From Maratus speciosus (lineage: Eukaryota > Arthropoda > Arachnida > Araneae > Salticidae): DNA of 64,000 nucleotides. The notes below the pieces were generated by a model that was not told where the DNA came from, did no database searches, and was given only the letters and a program-made list of their open reading frames with translations. Position numbers and translations under genes: made by a program. Position 1 is the first letter of the stretch, and every line of letters starts with the position of its first letter. This document shows, piece after piece, positions 10,958-21,015 of this stretch. The stretch lies in the NCBI GenBank assembly GCA_963932465.1, contig OZ010787.1:31934087-31998086 (forward strand), given 5' to 3'.

Positions 10958-11165
10958 TTAACCCTCTGTCTACCAGAAGGGTCCAATGGACCCGACATGT
11001 ATATTCAAAATATCTATTCAAACCAGAAATTTCTTCAAAACAAACTAAATGTTTAAATCAGACAATAATAAGTTAAATAAACAAATTAAATAGTTTTAAG
11101 TAAAAATTCTGCTGTAGAATGTTTTTATAAAACTTGAGTAAAATTTCCGGTAGTTCTAGGGTTAA
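10958..11165 (+). mobile_element. Family A TTAA MITE (A1)
   Basis: TTAA at 10958-10961 and 11162-11165. One end is CCCTCTGTCTACCAGAAGG followed by the palindrome GGGTCCAATGGACCC. The other is GGTAGTTCTAGGG, whose complement CCCTAGAACTACC resembles the classic piggyBac terminus. Internal AACCAGAAATTTC and inverted AAAATTCTGCTGT. Six further copies lie in the window (16429, 22644, 27728, 45589, 46290, 59447). Confidence 0.85.
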
Positions 11166-11392
11166 AGTAACAATTCTTCTTTCAAAATTTCCGGTGTGAA
11201 TTTGAAATTTTTGAATAATAAAAGGCCAAACTACCAACCATGTATAGTTTTACTAAAAGAACTTGGAATCTATAAAAAATATTTCTATTTTACAAATCAT
11301 AACCATTTATAGACACTTAATATCTAGATAATAAGACAGAATATTTAATTTTCATTCCAATAAAAACAAGAAAAAAGTTTTAGTTTTAAGAA

Positions 11393-11672
11393 TATATTGT
11401 CGCCTCAGAGCAACAGTCGGACACCTAATAATAATCGAAAATGAGATGTTTCATTTATTGCTGTGAAAAACTGTGTCTGCATCTAGCGGAACAGTAGGGG
11501 ATTGTTATAAAACGCATCTGAGATATAGTATTAAACATAACTTTGTGTTTCAGAAGTTGTTCCACTGGGTGCAAACGCAGTTATTCATAGCAGTTATTCA
11601 TAGTAAGTCAGACATCTCATTTTTTCTTTATTACTAGATGCCCTACTATTGATGTGAGGCGAAGATATATGG
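11393..11672. mobile_element. MITE with CGCCTCA ends
   Basis: Left arm CGCCTCAGAGCAACAGT and right arm, inverted, ACTATTGATGTGAGGCG, about 280 bp apart and sharing further imperfect complementarity (GGACACCTA / TAGATGCCC). Flanks are TATA-rich. Noncoding, superfamily not assigned. Confidence 0.6.
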
Positions 11673-11861
11673 TAAAAGTTTAATATGTTATCAAAAAATA
11701 TTTTCTGGCAGTTTGTTACAAGGAAAAACATATGAAACATTTTACAGCACAGAGTGTTCATAAAAGAATGTCCCAGTTGTTTTTATGGTATACTATATCA
11801 GTTTAATTTACACTATTTACAACAAATCATACACCAAATTGAAGTTAAAATAACCTAGTTT

Positions 11862-12000
11862 TTCTGACAAATGTTCAGTATGTGCGCCTTTACTTATACG
11901 GCACACATCCAATCTAAACTCCAATTCTTCCACAATTATGTACCAATTATAACTGGTATGGATGCATGTGTAAACGTGTTCTTAATATCGGAACAGATGT
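11862..12000 (-). pseudogene. DUF4817-type transposase, C-terminal fragment
   Basis: The minus-strand translation contains VEELEFRLDVCRISKGAHTE followed by HL, matching the conserved C-terminal pattern of this transposase group (WxxLExRLDVCRxxxGxHIEHL). Upstream, a different frame reads DICSDIKNTF, implying a frameshift. It lies close to the left terminus, as expected for the 3' end of the transposase gene. Confidence 0.75.
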
Positions 12001-12140
12001 CATAAATTCCCGGGGTCACCATCTTAAAATTTTTCTTGGCGTGAAATCTCCTTTTTCCGCCAAGTAGAAAATGTCGCCAAGCACCGATTTAGACGCATGT
12101 TAGGCTTAACGAAAATAAAATGTAAATAATAAACAAAGCC

Positions 12141-12375
12141 GTTAAAGCGACAATCACTAAACGTCGTATGAACGCTACGCGTTCATTAACCGTAAAAAAA
12201 CATCACTGGATTCAGTAAACTCCTTCTGCAGTAGTCTGGAAAATGCACGAAACTCGTTAAAGCGGCAAACACTAAAAGTCGTATGAACGCTACGCGTTCA
12301 TTAACCGAAAAAACATCACTGAATCCAGCAAATTCCTTCTACAACAATCGCAAAAAAGCACAAAACTCGTTAAAG
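12141..12375. repeat. Two-copy tandem repeat, about 114-bp period
   Basis: Units begin GTTAAAGCGACAATCACTAA at 12141, GTTAAAGCGGCAAACACT at 12256, and a partial third at 12369. Each full unit contains the palindrome GAACGCTACGCGTTC and an AACATCACTG segment. If the neighbouring exon is transcribed leftwards, this lies in its first intron. Confidence 0.8.
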
Positions 12376-12510
12376 TCGCAGTTCGTAAATGCACGTAATT
12401 TGCTGTGCACCAATCTCCGAAATGCATAAGAAATATACAATAAACAACTAATAGAAAAAAAAATTGCTATAAAATAAAACAACAAAATATACAAAAAAAT
12501 ATCAACATAC

Positions 12511-12699
12511 CTTAACAGATATCTTTCTTGAAAGCTCAAGCATCAAATACCTCCCACCATCATCTTCATTTCCCAAAATAGGCTTATGACTACGCATTGT
12601 AAACAAACCTCCTTTATCATTCAAAATTATCTCATATTTCTTAATTACATCAGCAAGGCTTTTAATCGGACTACAGAACCCATGGTCAATCAAATACAT
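12511..12699 (-). CDS. Probable first coding exon of an unidentified host gene
   Basis: The minus strand starts ATG at 12699 and runs 63 codons to 12511, ending AAG|GTATGT, a consensus 5' splice donor in phase 0. The peptide (starting MYLIDHGFCSPIKSLADV, with KYEIILNDKGG and GNEDDGGRYLMLELSRK later) has a balanced composition unlike the low-complexity frames elsewhere in the window. I do not recognise the family. Upstream is a CpG-containing region with YY1-, DRE- and CRE-like motifs. No downstream exon is identified in the window. It lies between the ends of a transposon, so it may be a captured or pseudogenised copy rather than the native gene. Confidence 0.55.
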
Positions 12700-12739
12700 C
12701 CAATAAATTTAACATAAAAATAAAAAGATCGAAAGATAC

Positions 12740-12925
12740 AACACGATATCAAAGCACATGCGCAAAATTCCAAACGAAAACCTTCTCAAGCACAATCTCG
12801 CTGAAAAACGGAGTTGGCAGAAGACGTCACGCCAGAACACACACGTCACACGGGTTCCATATCGATAAAGATCGCCAACATAAAATCGCCAAGAAATCTC
12901 AAAACATCCAAGATGGCGGACAAGA
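12740..12925 (-). promoter_or_regulatory. Promoter-like tract with YY1, DRE and CRE motifs
   Basis: Upstream of the 12511-12699 exon on the minus strand are CCAAGATGGCGG at 12908-12919 (YY1-type when read on either strand), TATCGATA at 12860-12867 (the DRE palindrome of insect housekeeping promoters) and GACGTCAC at 12823-12830 (CRE-like). A further ACGTCACA lies near 12843. The tract is richer in CpG than its surroundings. Motif matches are read by eye. The transcription start is inferred to lie between about 12720 and 12900. Confidence 0.5.
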
Positions 12926-13647
12926 GAATATACGTTATCTAAGCCTTAGAATCTTCCATACTGTCGTCTTTGGCAACTGAAGTTCAAGTCTTGATTTCCG
13001 AACACATTTCTAAGGACTACGCAGTAACCCAGAAAAGAAGCAATTGCTGGCCAGTAGCAAGATAGGTGCTGGTAATGATAGAGAAGTGCTGGGTAATGGT
13101 CTACCACTGCATGGCAACTGCTGGACAGCTTCAGTCAACTTTGCTATTGGAAATGATCAGATAAAATTCTGATGGGCTTCCGTTTTTTCTCATGCACTGG
13201 CCCACCACTATATAGAAGTGCACGAACTTTTGAAGTATTATTGCTGGGAACTGTTACGCTAGGTGGCATTGCGAATATCGAATACATTGAGAATTTGAAC
13301 ACAAATCTGAAATGAATATCTTAACACAATTTAAGCTGTGAAGCTAATTTTTTTGAAACTGTAAATAATATAGCATCATTGCCACCAACAAAATAAATAA
13401 GTAAATGAATAAATAAATAAATTCTTTATTTCAACGCACATTTTTTTCTCCTTAAATCTGGTTTTACTAAGTTACAAAGGATTTCCGTTTTCATAATTTA
13501 TACAGTTCAGAATCAATAATAAAAAAAAGTGTATAAAATATATAGGATTTCTATACAATACAATATTTTCTATACCAGTTTAATGATTGGGAACGTAAAT
13601 CACAAAAGAAACAAACTTGAAATAGTGTAATAAGAGCTTGAAAACTA

Positions 13648-13763
13648 CGAGCAGTCGTAGTATACGCAGAAAGTGCGTGTTACATGTCCGATCACGAAAA
13701 CCAAACAGCGTCGAGCGCGGTTAGTACTTGGGAATGTGACCACATGTGAACCGCTGTAAGTAC
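13648..13763 (+). pseudogene. 5S rRNA-derived sequence (pseudogene or 5S-type SINE head)
   Basis: GTCCGATCAC at 13686 and CAGCGTCGAGCGCGGTTAGT followed by ACTTGG (13706-13731), then a degenerate GTGACC, follow the order and spacing of metazoan 5S rRNA (loop B/C region, then the C-box promoter element). The 5' third and the last bases are too diverged to pair cleanly. It is therefore unlikely to be a working 5S gene. It could be the head of a 5S-derived SINE, but no tail is identified. Confidence 0.7.
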
Positions 13764-14054
13764 AAACATTTCTATTGTAGACACTTCTGCAGATGTTTCT
13801 ATAGCTCGTGGTGAAACTAGCTTATAGAAAAACGAGCCATAATTCTATTTTTTTTGTTTTTGTTATGGAATTCTTTAAGAACTTTATGTAAGGGAAAGTG
13901 TTGGGCCAGCAAAGGAATAGCAGTGGGATATGTGCTAGCACTGCGGGAAAAGTGCCGGATTGAAGAAATGCGATAGCATACCAATGCTGGCCTGCTGTTG
14001 GCCATCGCCGATGGGCCAGCTGCATTCCGCATGGACACTTTTGTACTGGTTTAA

Positions 14055-14240
14055 GTAATGGCACCATTGCACTTTACCGCGATGGCAGCGCTGGCTGACA
14101 TCTTTTTTCCAGCTGATGGCCTTTCTTTGCTGGGAAGATGCTCTGACACGGTCACCATCCTGTACCGACACTTTTGGTTGTCCCGAACTTTTCCCTTTAC
14201 AAACACATCCGGTCGTTGCGTATTGCTTATAACATCAACG
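14055..14240 (-). pseudogene. DUF4817-type transposase, N-terminal HTH fragment
   Basis: Minus-strand translation gives CYKQYATTGCVCKGKSSGQP, then KVS and DRVRASSQQRKAI. It follows the N-terminal pattern of this group (WYKQFxxTGCxCKGKSxGRPxVS, then VxRVRxxFxxSPRKS). A premature stop precedes it and similarity fades after the VRAS segment. Its position near the right inverted end is as expected for the transposase 5' part. Confidence 0.7.
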
Positions 14241-14587
14241 GATGCTTCTGCCACATGGGGTATCACAATTAAACTTTAAACGAAACTCACGTTGAACTAA
14301 AATTACAGATTCACTCTTAAGAAATTGAAAAGCAAAAACGCTTTATGCTCAGGAGTCGGTATTTTGCGTATGTGGCACCGCAAGTGAGTCAATAACAAAG
14401 CAGTACTCGCGCATACGCTTATCTAAATCTGTTTGAATAACTCTTTATTTGTGCCTTGAACCAACACCCTACAACGCTTACAGTTGATACTATTAAAATT
14501 TACACCTGGGATATTCTTTTATGAACACCCTGTATTTTGCGCACCATATGAATGCCAATAAAAGCTGTATATTATATCATGACTGCA

Positions 14588-14741
14588 AGCGCTGCGCCAC
14601 AAATACCCGATTGCTACCATTAAATTTTTATAATATTCCTCACCAAATTTAATGACATAATTTCTGAGATTTAATAAGGTGAAGAATACTATTAAAATTT
14701 AGTGGTGAAAATCAGCCATTTGTGGCGCAGCGCCATCCCTG
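14588..14741. mobile_element. Palindromic MITE with GCGCTGCGCCACAAAT arms
   Basis: Arms GCGCTGCGCCACAAAT (14588) and ATTTGTGGCGCAGCGC are perfect complements. Internal GCTACCATTAAATTTT and AAAATTTAGTGGTG. The right end extends to CATCCCTG, so the full terminus may be CAGGGATGGCGC, with a diverged left end. TSD unclear. Confidence 0.75.
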
Positions 14742-14812
14742 TATATTTACCCATGTGACATGTATTTTATTATTGTAAGCCTTTTTTATCATGTTAACCA
14801 ATCGTAAGATTA

Positions 14813-14937
14813 AGACCAATGTCAGACGGGCGTCATTTTTGCCTCTTTTTGGCTTAAGTATTATCCATTCAAAATGTGATCACAATTGTGAATGGATAAT
14901 ACTTTAGCAAAAAAGACGCCCGTCTGACATTGGTGTT
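14813..14937. mobile_element. 125-bp near-perfect palindrome
   Basis: Arms ACCAATGTCAGACGGGCGTC and GACGCCCGTCTGACATTGGT are perfect complements. The inner arms TATTATCCATTC / GAATGGATAATA bring the whole sequence close to a single hairpin. Likely a MITE. Flanks ATTAAG / GTTAAT do not give a certain TSD. Confidence 0.75.
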
Positions 14938-15146
14938 AATTGACGCAAATAACGTCTATTTATTTGCGCTAATATGATAATTATTTCACATTTAAAAAAC
15001 CGCTAATAGATGACATCCCTCTGTCGAAAACTAACAGAAAGCTAACACTAAACGTGTTAAAAAAAGATTAAGTTATACCAAGCTTTTAATCACTATATGT
15101 TTTGCTGAGAAATATTAAAAACTTGTATTGAGTTTTTAAATCAGGG
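14938..15146. other. AT-rich spacer
   Basis: No recognisable feature between two MITEs. Confidence 0.5.
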
Positions 15147-15308
15147 TTAGTCACATGCTACGATTTTTGGCTACCAGTACTTTAGAACGGAAAAATGTGA
15201 CTTATTTTGTGGTAGATATCTCATTAATTGAATAAGGGATAACAAAAGTTTAAAAAATAATGGTGGCTAACAAGCATAGCAGTTATCAGCTATGTGACTT
15301 ACTCTACA
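15147..15308. mobile_element. Palindromic MITE with AGTCACAT arms
   Basis: Left arm GTTAGTCACATGCTACG with GGCTACCAGTACTTT, and right arm ATGGTGGCTAAC with GCTATGTGACTTACT. It carries the ACCAGTA-type subterminal motif of families E/F/Z, but the ends are too degraded for a TSD. Confidence 0.55.
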
Positions 15309-15623
15309 AAAACCAATGAAACTAGCCAGTACTGAGCCCTTTATCGGAGATATCTCAAGCAATAACAAGAGTAATAAAGAATTTCTTGACTTACAACATA
15401 ATTCTCCTGCAAGATGAACTTCAAGTAAAATGTTCTTACATTTTACTTGTTTTTGTGTTTAAATATCCTTCTGTCTTTTTTAGAGAAATCGATATAGACA
15501 CAGGGTAACAAACAGTACGTGAAATATTCAAATTAAAATGAAGAACCACTACTTAACTCTAACCATAATATTCTACTATCTCTCCATAAGATATAAACAT
15601 TTGGCCTCACTGAAACAGACTGT

Positions 15624-15845
15624 TTAAAACCCTTTGAGCTCTGGTGGGATAATTTCTTCACACGGAATTTTAATCTCCAAATGTCACATTAGAAGAGGAA
15701 TATTCAACCAAATTTATTTGAAAATAGATTAATGCATTTTTTTTCGTGTACATTATAAGCCGAATCTTTTGCTTGCAAAATACTGGTGCCAATGTGACAT
15801 TTGGGTTTTTTGAAGAAATTCACCCTCCAGAGATCAAAGGCTTAA
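15624..15845. mobile_element. Family X TTAA MITE
   Basis: TTAA at 15624-15627 and 15842-15845; ends CCCTTTGAGCTCTGG and CCAGAGATCAAAGG. Inner arms CCAAATGTCACATT and AATGTGACATTTGG are complementary, next to TACTGGTGCC. Confidence 0.7.
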
Positions 15846-16428
15846 GCATTGTGATATTAGTCTCGACAAAAAATGGGAATAGTACATTTAACCCTAATAA
15901 CATAAGGGAATTTGTTCGGGGACATAAAGTTTCAAGATAGGTTAATAAAGTTTCATAAAGTTTAAATATATCGGATTCCGTGAAGCGGTTCCAATAGCGT
16001 TTCTTTTATAGGGATTTGCCAGGTGGAAATGCGTAATTAATAGTCAAGATTTGCAAAAAAGGCAAAGTTACCGTAAAGAGGTTTGGTATTTGACACAATA
16101 TGCTCATTCCGATGAAAAAAGTCACATAATAATTAATACCAACACGAAACATCCCGAGATTTTGTGAAAGCGTTCAATAGAAGAAAATGAAATTGAGTCA
16201 CAATCGTACGGTGACCAACACATATAGAAAAACTTCAAAAATATAAAGAATCAATCGTCAAACTAACCGTTGAAACATCTTTCAGAGTGTTTTGTTTCAT
16301 ATTTTTCAAATGCACTTTCGAAATAAAAAGTAGGCACTACAAAAAGTTTCTCTTTCAGCACACAGAACAAGAGGGTCCAATGATAGATTCAAATTTAATC
16401 GTACAGACTATTTATCTGAGGCCAATGC
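15846..16428. other. AT-rich intergenic DNA
   Basis: No gene or element is recognised; one eroded TTAACCCT sequence near 15889 may be a solo TTAA-element end. Confidence 0.45.
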
Positions 16429-16636
16429 TTAACCCTAGAACTACCGGAAATTTTACTCAAGTTTTAAAAAAACATTCTACACCAGAATTTTTACTTAAAA
16501 CTATTTAATTTGTTTATTTAACTTATTATTGTCTGATTTATACATTTAGTTTGTTTTGAAGAAATTTCTGGTTTGAATAAATATTTTGAATGTACATGTC
16601 GGGTCCAATGGACCCGTCTGGTAGACGGAAGGTTAA
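16429..16636 (-). mobile_element. Family A TTAA MITE (A2)
   Basis: TTAA at 16429-16432 and 16633-16636. Inverted relative to A1: CCCTAGAACTACCGG at left, GGGTCCAATGGACCCGTCTG near the right. Closely similar to A5-A7, implying recent spread. Confidence 0.85.
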
Positions 16637-17463
16637 GCATGTACCTTTTTACTATTTCGATTTTGGATGAATTTTTTATGAGAATTCTTTGACTTTTGGA
16701 ATCGGTTCCAAAATTGAAATTGCCCGCAGAAAAAAACTGCAACCGAAATCGTAACCGGAATAAAGTACGAAGATATCCTTTCGGACATAGATCTGTGGAA
16801 AAGAAAAATATTGAAATACAAATGAAAAATTTTAGAGTAACGCTTTCGCCGGTTTAACTTTAGATTGAAAATGTCTTCGTGTATCTAGCTGAGGCCCTTA
16901 AGAGCCCCAAAATGGGCCATCTTTAAATAATAAACAAATGGAGAATTTTGCATTAATATTTTAGAGAGAAAACTTTGTTCTAACCTTTACAGGCTTTCGC
17001 AGTTTGAAAAAAATCTGTTCAGGTAAATCGAAAAAAAAAAATATCAAGAAACGAGGTTCACTGCTGGAAATTTTATCAGAAGTTTTTGCTTATACATTAA
17101 TTCAAAAGATACAAACTTCGAAAACTCACTTTTTCTGAAAATGACTTTTCTCAGATATCAACCTGATTTTGATTTCTGCGGTTATTAAAAGACTTATAAT
17201 CGAAAAGTTTATCCGAGTTCTTTTTTGCCATCTTATATATAAAAATTCTCATATTATATTAATTAGAGCGATCTCTGTATCATACCTTTCACACTTTTGA
17301 AATATGGAAATTGCACTTGATACGCCACTTACATTTCTAAAAAAGACAAACAATTGAGAAAAAATTAAGTAATATATAAAGAAAAAAAATTCTCTTTTTT
17401 ACCCCATTCAACATGAATTATTTTCCTAAAAATATAAAATCACATTCGGAAAATAGTTAATTA
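16637..17463. other. AT-rich intergenic DNA
   Basis: No supported feature on either strand. Confidence 0.5.
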
Positions 17464-17893
17464 TTAACACTTTGCACTCCGCGTCATTTTGACTGCAACT
17501 CCTCGTCATTACACAAAAATTTTATTCGGTAGGTACCACTTTTTAGAAAGACGTTTTCTTCAAGTACACAATTTCAAAAATGTTTTGATTAAATAAGGCA
17601 AATTTTATTTTACTTTATTACTGGTGCCCAAAACGAATTTTTCAAGGAAACATAATGTCACCGCAGCGGCGACAACGGAGTTTTCTCACTTACTGTACCA
17701 TGTCGCCGCTGCAGCGACATCATCTTTCTTTACAAAATTTGTTTTTTGGACCAGTAATAAAGGAAAATAAAAGTTGCCTTATTTAATCGGGTCATTTTAA
17801 AAATTGTGTACTTGAAGGAAACTTCTTTTTAAAAAGTGGTGTACACTGAATAAAATTTGTGCAAGAGACGTCGGGGTCCAAATGATCAATTAA
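17464..17893. mobile_element. Head-to-head dimer of family L TTAA MITE
   Basis: TTAA at 17464-17467 and 17890-17893 enclose two family L copies facing each other. Their inner ends carry GTCACCGCAGCGGCGAC and GTCGCCGCTGCAGCGAC around a short spacer (about 17675-17700). Each copy keeps the GTACCACTTTTT-type and ACTGGTGCCC-type motifs and a TTATTTAATC-type centre. The outer right end is diverged. Confidence 0.75.
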
Positions 17894-19089
17894 ACATATT
17901 ATTTCTGATATCAATATCCCTTATTTTCAAATACAAAATTGATGATGATGAATCAGTTAACATATGAAACGTTTTTGAACAGGCATTTGCCATAATGCTC
18001 TCATATGTCTTTAAAACATCTTATTTGAATAAAAATTCCAGTTAATTTAATATTAATGATCTTTTAGTAGCAGAAAAGGCTGTAGTGCCAAATGTTCGGA
18101 CGGGATGAATGCTTGTCAAATATTTAAATTTCATGCGATTACTTCATCAAAATGTTAAAATAAAACCTTTAAACAATTCAGAAACATTTTATTTAAACTC
18201 AAGAAACTGGATTTTTCAATGCATTTATATTCCAAATATAGGGAAAGACGGTAAATATGTTTTACATATTTTAGATAAGTGTATGTACTTAAATATAAAA
18301 AGCATATGTTATGCCCATACAAAATTTCAAATGATCTTGCTGAAATTATCCTTAAATGTTACTCCATAAATTCCTATCACGTTTCTGAATTTCTTTAAAA
18401 TATTAAACACATAAAAAGTAATATATTTCGTGGAGACATTTGACGATCGAATAATGTATAGTAAAGTCAAATATGTTTAAAAGATTGTTCATGTATATGA
18501 TATGCAAAAGTTATTTTTTCTTCCCATGTACTTAATGTAGAATAAATCCGTTAAATGCTTATATGTGCATTGTCTACAATGTATTCTAACTAAAAACTGA
18601 TACATTAAGTCAGGTCCAATTTCCATTACGAGTGCATCCACCATTTCTGAAGAATAATCTTTGCTGTATTTAATCGCAGAAACTCTGCGATTAAATAACA
18701 CTGGGCATTCTGTTCGAAAATAGATGATCTACACGGGCTGACGTTGGACCACGCTGTTTTAAGTGAAGGTAGAATAAACAGATATAACATATTTTTACTA
18801 TAGAAAGGGTGTCGAAATAAGTACGATAAAGTATTATATGTGCATTGAGTAAATTACACAAAGACTGAGCAAATTTGTGTCACCTCAGTCACCGCCCTAT
18901 GAATACATGGCCTGAGTGCTGATAAAAAAATGGTGGTAAAGAAAGCAATTTTTTTTTTTACGTATGTACGTCCTTTAAATTTAGGCACTAATATTTTATA
19001 AAGGGTTTCTCTGACTTATTTAATCTCAGAAAAATAAAGCGGAAAAACCTTCTAAAAATAATTGTTATCAATATTCAACGGACAGTACC
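17894..19089. other. AT-rich intergenic DNA with a short hairpin
   Basis: Nothing coding is recognised. ATTTAATCGCAGA...TCTGCGATTAAAT near 18668-18697 is a perfect short hairpin, perhaps the core of a decayed MITE. Confidence 0.5.
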
Positions 19090-19544
19090 GCTGCTATCGA
19101 AATACTTAAGGCCAGAGGACACGAGTTGTGACGTCATCACTAATCGACCGATTTCTCAATAGTGTTGAAATTCCCACCAGAAAATTTTGAATAGCAATTT
19201 TATTTTATTTTATTTGTGAAATATCTATCATTTTATAAAACAATAATAACTATTTAAACTTACTGGTGACAATTCAGAATCCCTAAATAAAAATTCAGCC
19301 AGATGCGGAATTCCACAGCGTTGCCTCATCTGGCTGATTTTTTTATTGGGGGATTCAAATTATCACCAGGAAGTTTAAATAGTTATTATTGCTTTATAAG
19401 ACGATATATATATTCCACAAATATAATAAAAGAAAATTGCTATTCAAAGTTTTCCGGTATGAATTCCAATACTAGTGAGAAGTCCGCCGATTAGTGATAG
19501 CATCACAACTCGTGGCGTCTGGCCTTGAGTATTTCAATGGCAGC
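19090..19544. mobile_element. Family M long palindrome (M1) with CRE at its ends
   Basis: About 455 bp forming a near-complete hairpin: outer arms ATACTTAAGGCCAGAGGAC / GGCCTTGAGTATTTC and inner arms TCAGCCAGATGCGG / CATCTGGCTGA. Both ends begin with GCTGCYATCG-type sequence. TGACGTCA (CRE) lies at 19129-19136. Subterminal CCCACCAGAAAATTTTGAATA. Copies at 33512-33964 and 52137-52587. Confidence 0.8.
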
Positions 19545-19922
19545 GACAGTACACACGCAGAAAAAAACTCCTTCGAAATCTGTCATTTTTATGTCAGCTC
19601 TCAGGCCTAGTATTCAGTGGGTGGCGTCTCAGTTTAAATTTACGTAAGACAATAGTAATAAACTGAATTCCACTGGTATTGCAATATACAGATTTCTTAT
19701 AGAATCTTAAAGACTTGTGAATATCAACCCTGCGTAAAAAACATCACCAAATGTCAAATACGAAAGACTTTCAGTTTTTCTCATAGCGAAAATAGATGCC
19801 ATTTGTGCACAATTTGCTATTCGTTTGAATAAATTATCCATCTGAAAATATACAATAATTTTCAAATTCAAATAATATTTCAAGCTATTGTCAATTTTCG
19901 CATAAAAACATTGCGTAACATG

Positions 19923-20307
19923 TTAAGCCCTTGAAGGGCGCCGGTATATATACCACTTAATTTTAATTCCAAAAAGCCACATTGGCACCAGAAATCAAAA
20001 ATTAAGTTTTGCTTTTTGTAATGTACAGAAGTCACGTGCTTACTTGATTTCATATGTCTTTATATATATATATATATAACGGTGTCATTCAGGCCTTTTA
20101 ACCATTTGAGGGCAAGCAATTGCGTTTCTGTAATGCTGAATTTCCACCGGAAATTTGGAAAAATTTTATTTCAAAATAAGGAAAAGCAATTTGTCAACTG
20201 TTTTCCACCAAAGTTATAAAAGTAAATCTTTATTAAAATTTTCTGGTGCAAATCTTAATTAAATTTAGGTGTTATATAATGTATCCCACCGCCCCTCAAG
20301 GGGTTAA
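19923..20307. mobile_element. Family C TTAA MITE, probably compound (C1)
   Basis: TTAA at 19923-19926 and 20304-20307; ends GCCCTTGAAGGGCGCC and GCCCCTCAAGGGG. The interior has an extra TTAACCATTTGAGGGC end at about 20098 and two sets of CACCAG/CTGGTGC motifs, so it is likely one element inserted in another or a dimer. Confidence 0.6.
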
Positions 20308-20327
20308 CAATGGAAGTACTTCTCCTC

Positions 20328-20517
20328 TTAACCCCTTGAAGGGCACCCTTATATTACATATACCACCTAATTTTAATTCCCAAATGCCACACTGGCACCA
20401 GAATTTAGAAATTAAACTTTCCTTTGCATAATTTACTCGAAGAAAAGCCTTTTTCTTACTATCATATAACTTTGTTCATAAACACCGATGTCAGTCAACC
20501 ATTTTAACAAGGGTTAA
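20328..20517. mobile_element. Family C TTAA MITE (C2)
   Basis: TTAA at 20328-20331 and 20514-20517; starts CCCCTTGAAGGGCACCC, with TGGCACCAGAATTTAG inside, and ends AACAAGGG. Next to C1. A further eroded copy follows at about 20530-20700. Confidence 0.65.
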
Positions 20518-20734
20518 AGTAACAATTGAAAGGGTTAAACGGCCCTTTTAAACGTGGTCATCCCACGGCGGGACCACCTAACTTTAATTCCAAAATTCAA
20601 CGAAAGCCTGCATGAACGAGTTTTTACTTTCTAAGAAATTTGTTTATAAATTCTGGTGTCAGTCAATCATTTCATCATTTTACGAATAGGATTTTTCTGT
20701 GCGGGAAAGCGCTAGTAGTACCAAGGCAATGGCA

Positions 20735-21015
20735 CCATGGAACTATGATTGAAGAGGAATTGACATAACCTCAAAATGGTGAAGCCCCAAATGTAACCGG
20801 TTTTGTAGTGGTTCATTACACCCCATGCATTCCATGGGATGCCCCGTGCATCCCCACTTCCATTAGCAAACTTGAATAGACGTTTTCTCCTTATCTAAAC
20901 GCCTTATTTATGCAAAATTTTAGTCTAAATTATTCCAAAAACAGATATTAACTTTTACTGGTTGAAGGTCATTTTGGCCGTAGTCAGGCCCTGTGTTTCC
21001 GCCTTATTGTGACAT
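20735..21015 (+). mobile_element. Family V repeat, partial (V1)
   Basis: Shares CATGGAACTAT, GAGGAATTGACATA and TTTCCGCC segments with the V copies near 45.9-47.9 kb and 29.8-30.2 kb. Only part of the element is recognisable here. Noncoding. Confidence 0.5.

Larger units (their letters stand above)
11753..14533 (-). mobile_element. DUF4817-type Tc1/mariner transposon with foreign interior
   Basis: The inverted ends are GTGTTCATAAAAGAATGTCC (left, after ACAGA) and ATATTCTTTTATGAACACCC (right), 2.78 kb apart. Just inside the right end lies a minus-strand transposase N-terminus (14055-14240), and just inside the left end the matching C-terminus (11862-12000), so both ends belong to one element in one orientation. 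The DDE core is missing. The space between holds unrelated sequence: a tandem repeat, a promoter-like tract, a coding exon and a 5S-like sequence. This is the layout of a gene-capturing (Pack-type) TIR element. The alternative is two separate broken copies flanking a host locus. Confidence 0.65.

Noticed and set aside
13822..14067. Several overlapping minus-strand frames of 73-81 codons
   Set aside because: They overlap in different frames and only the DUF4817-like segment at 14055-14240 matches a known family.
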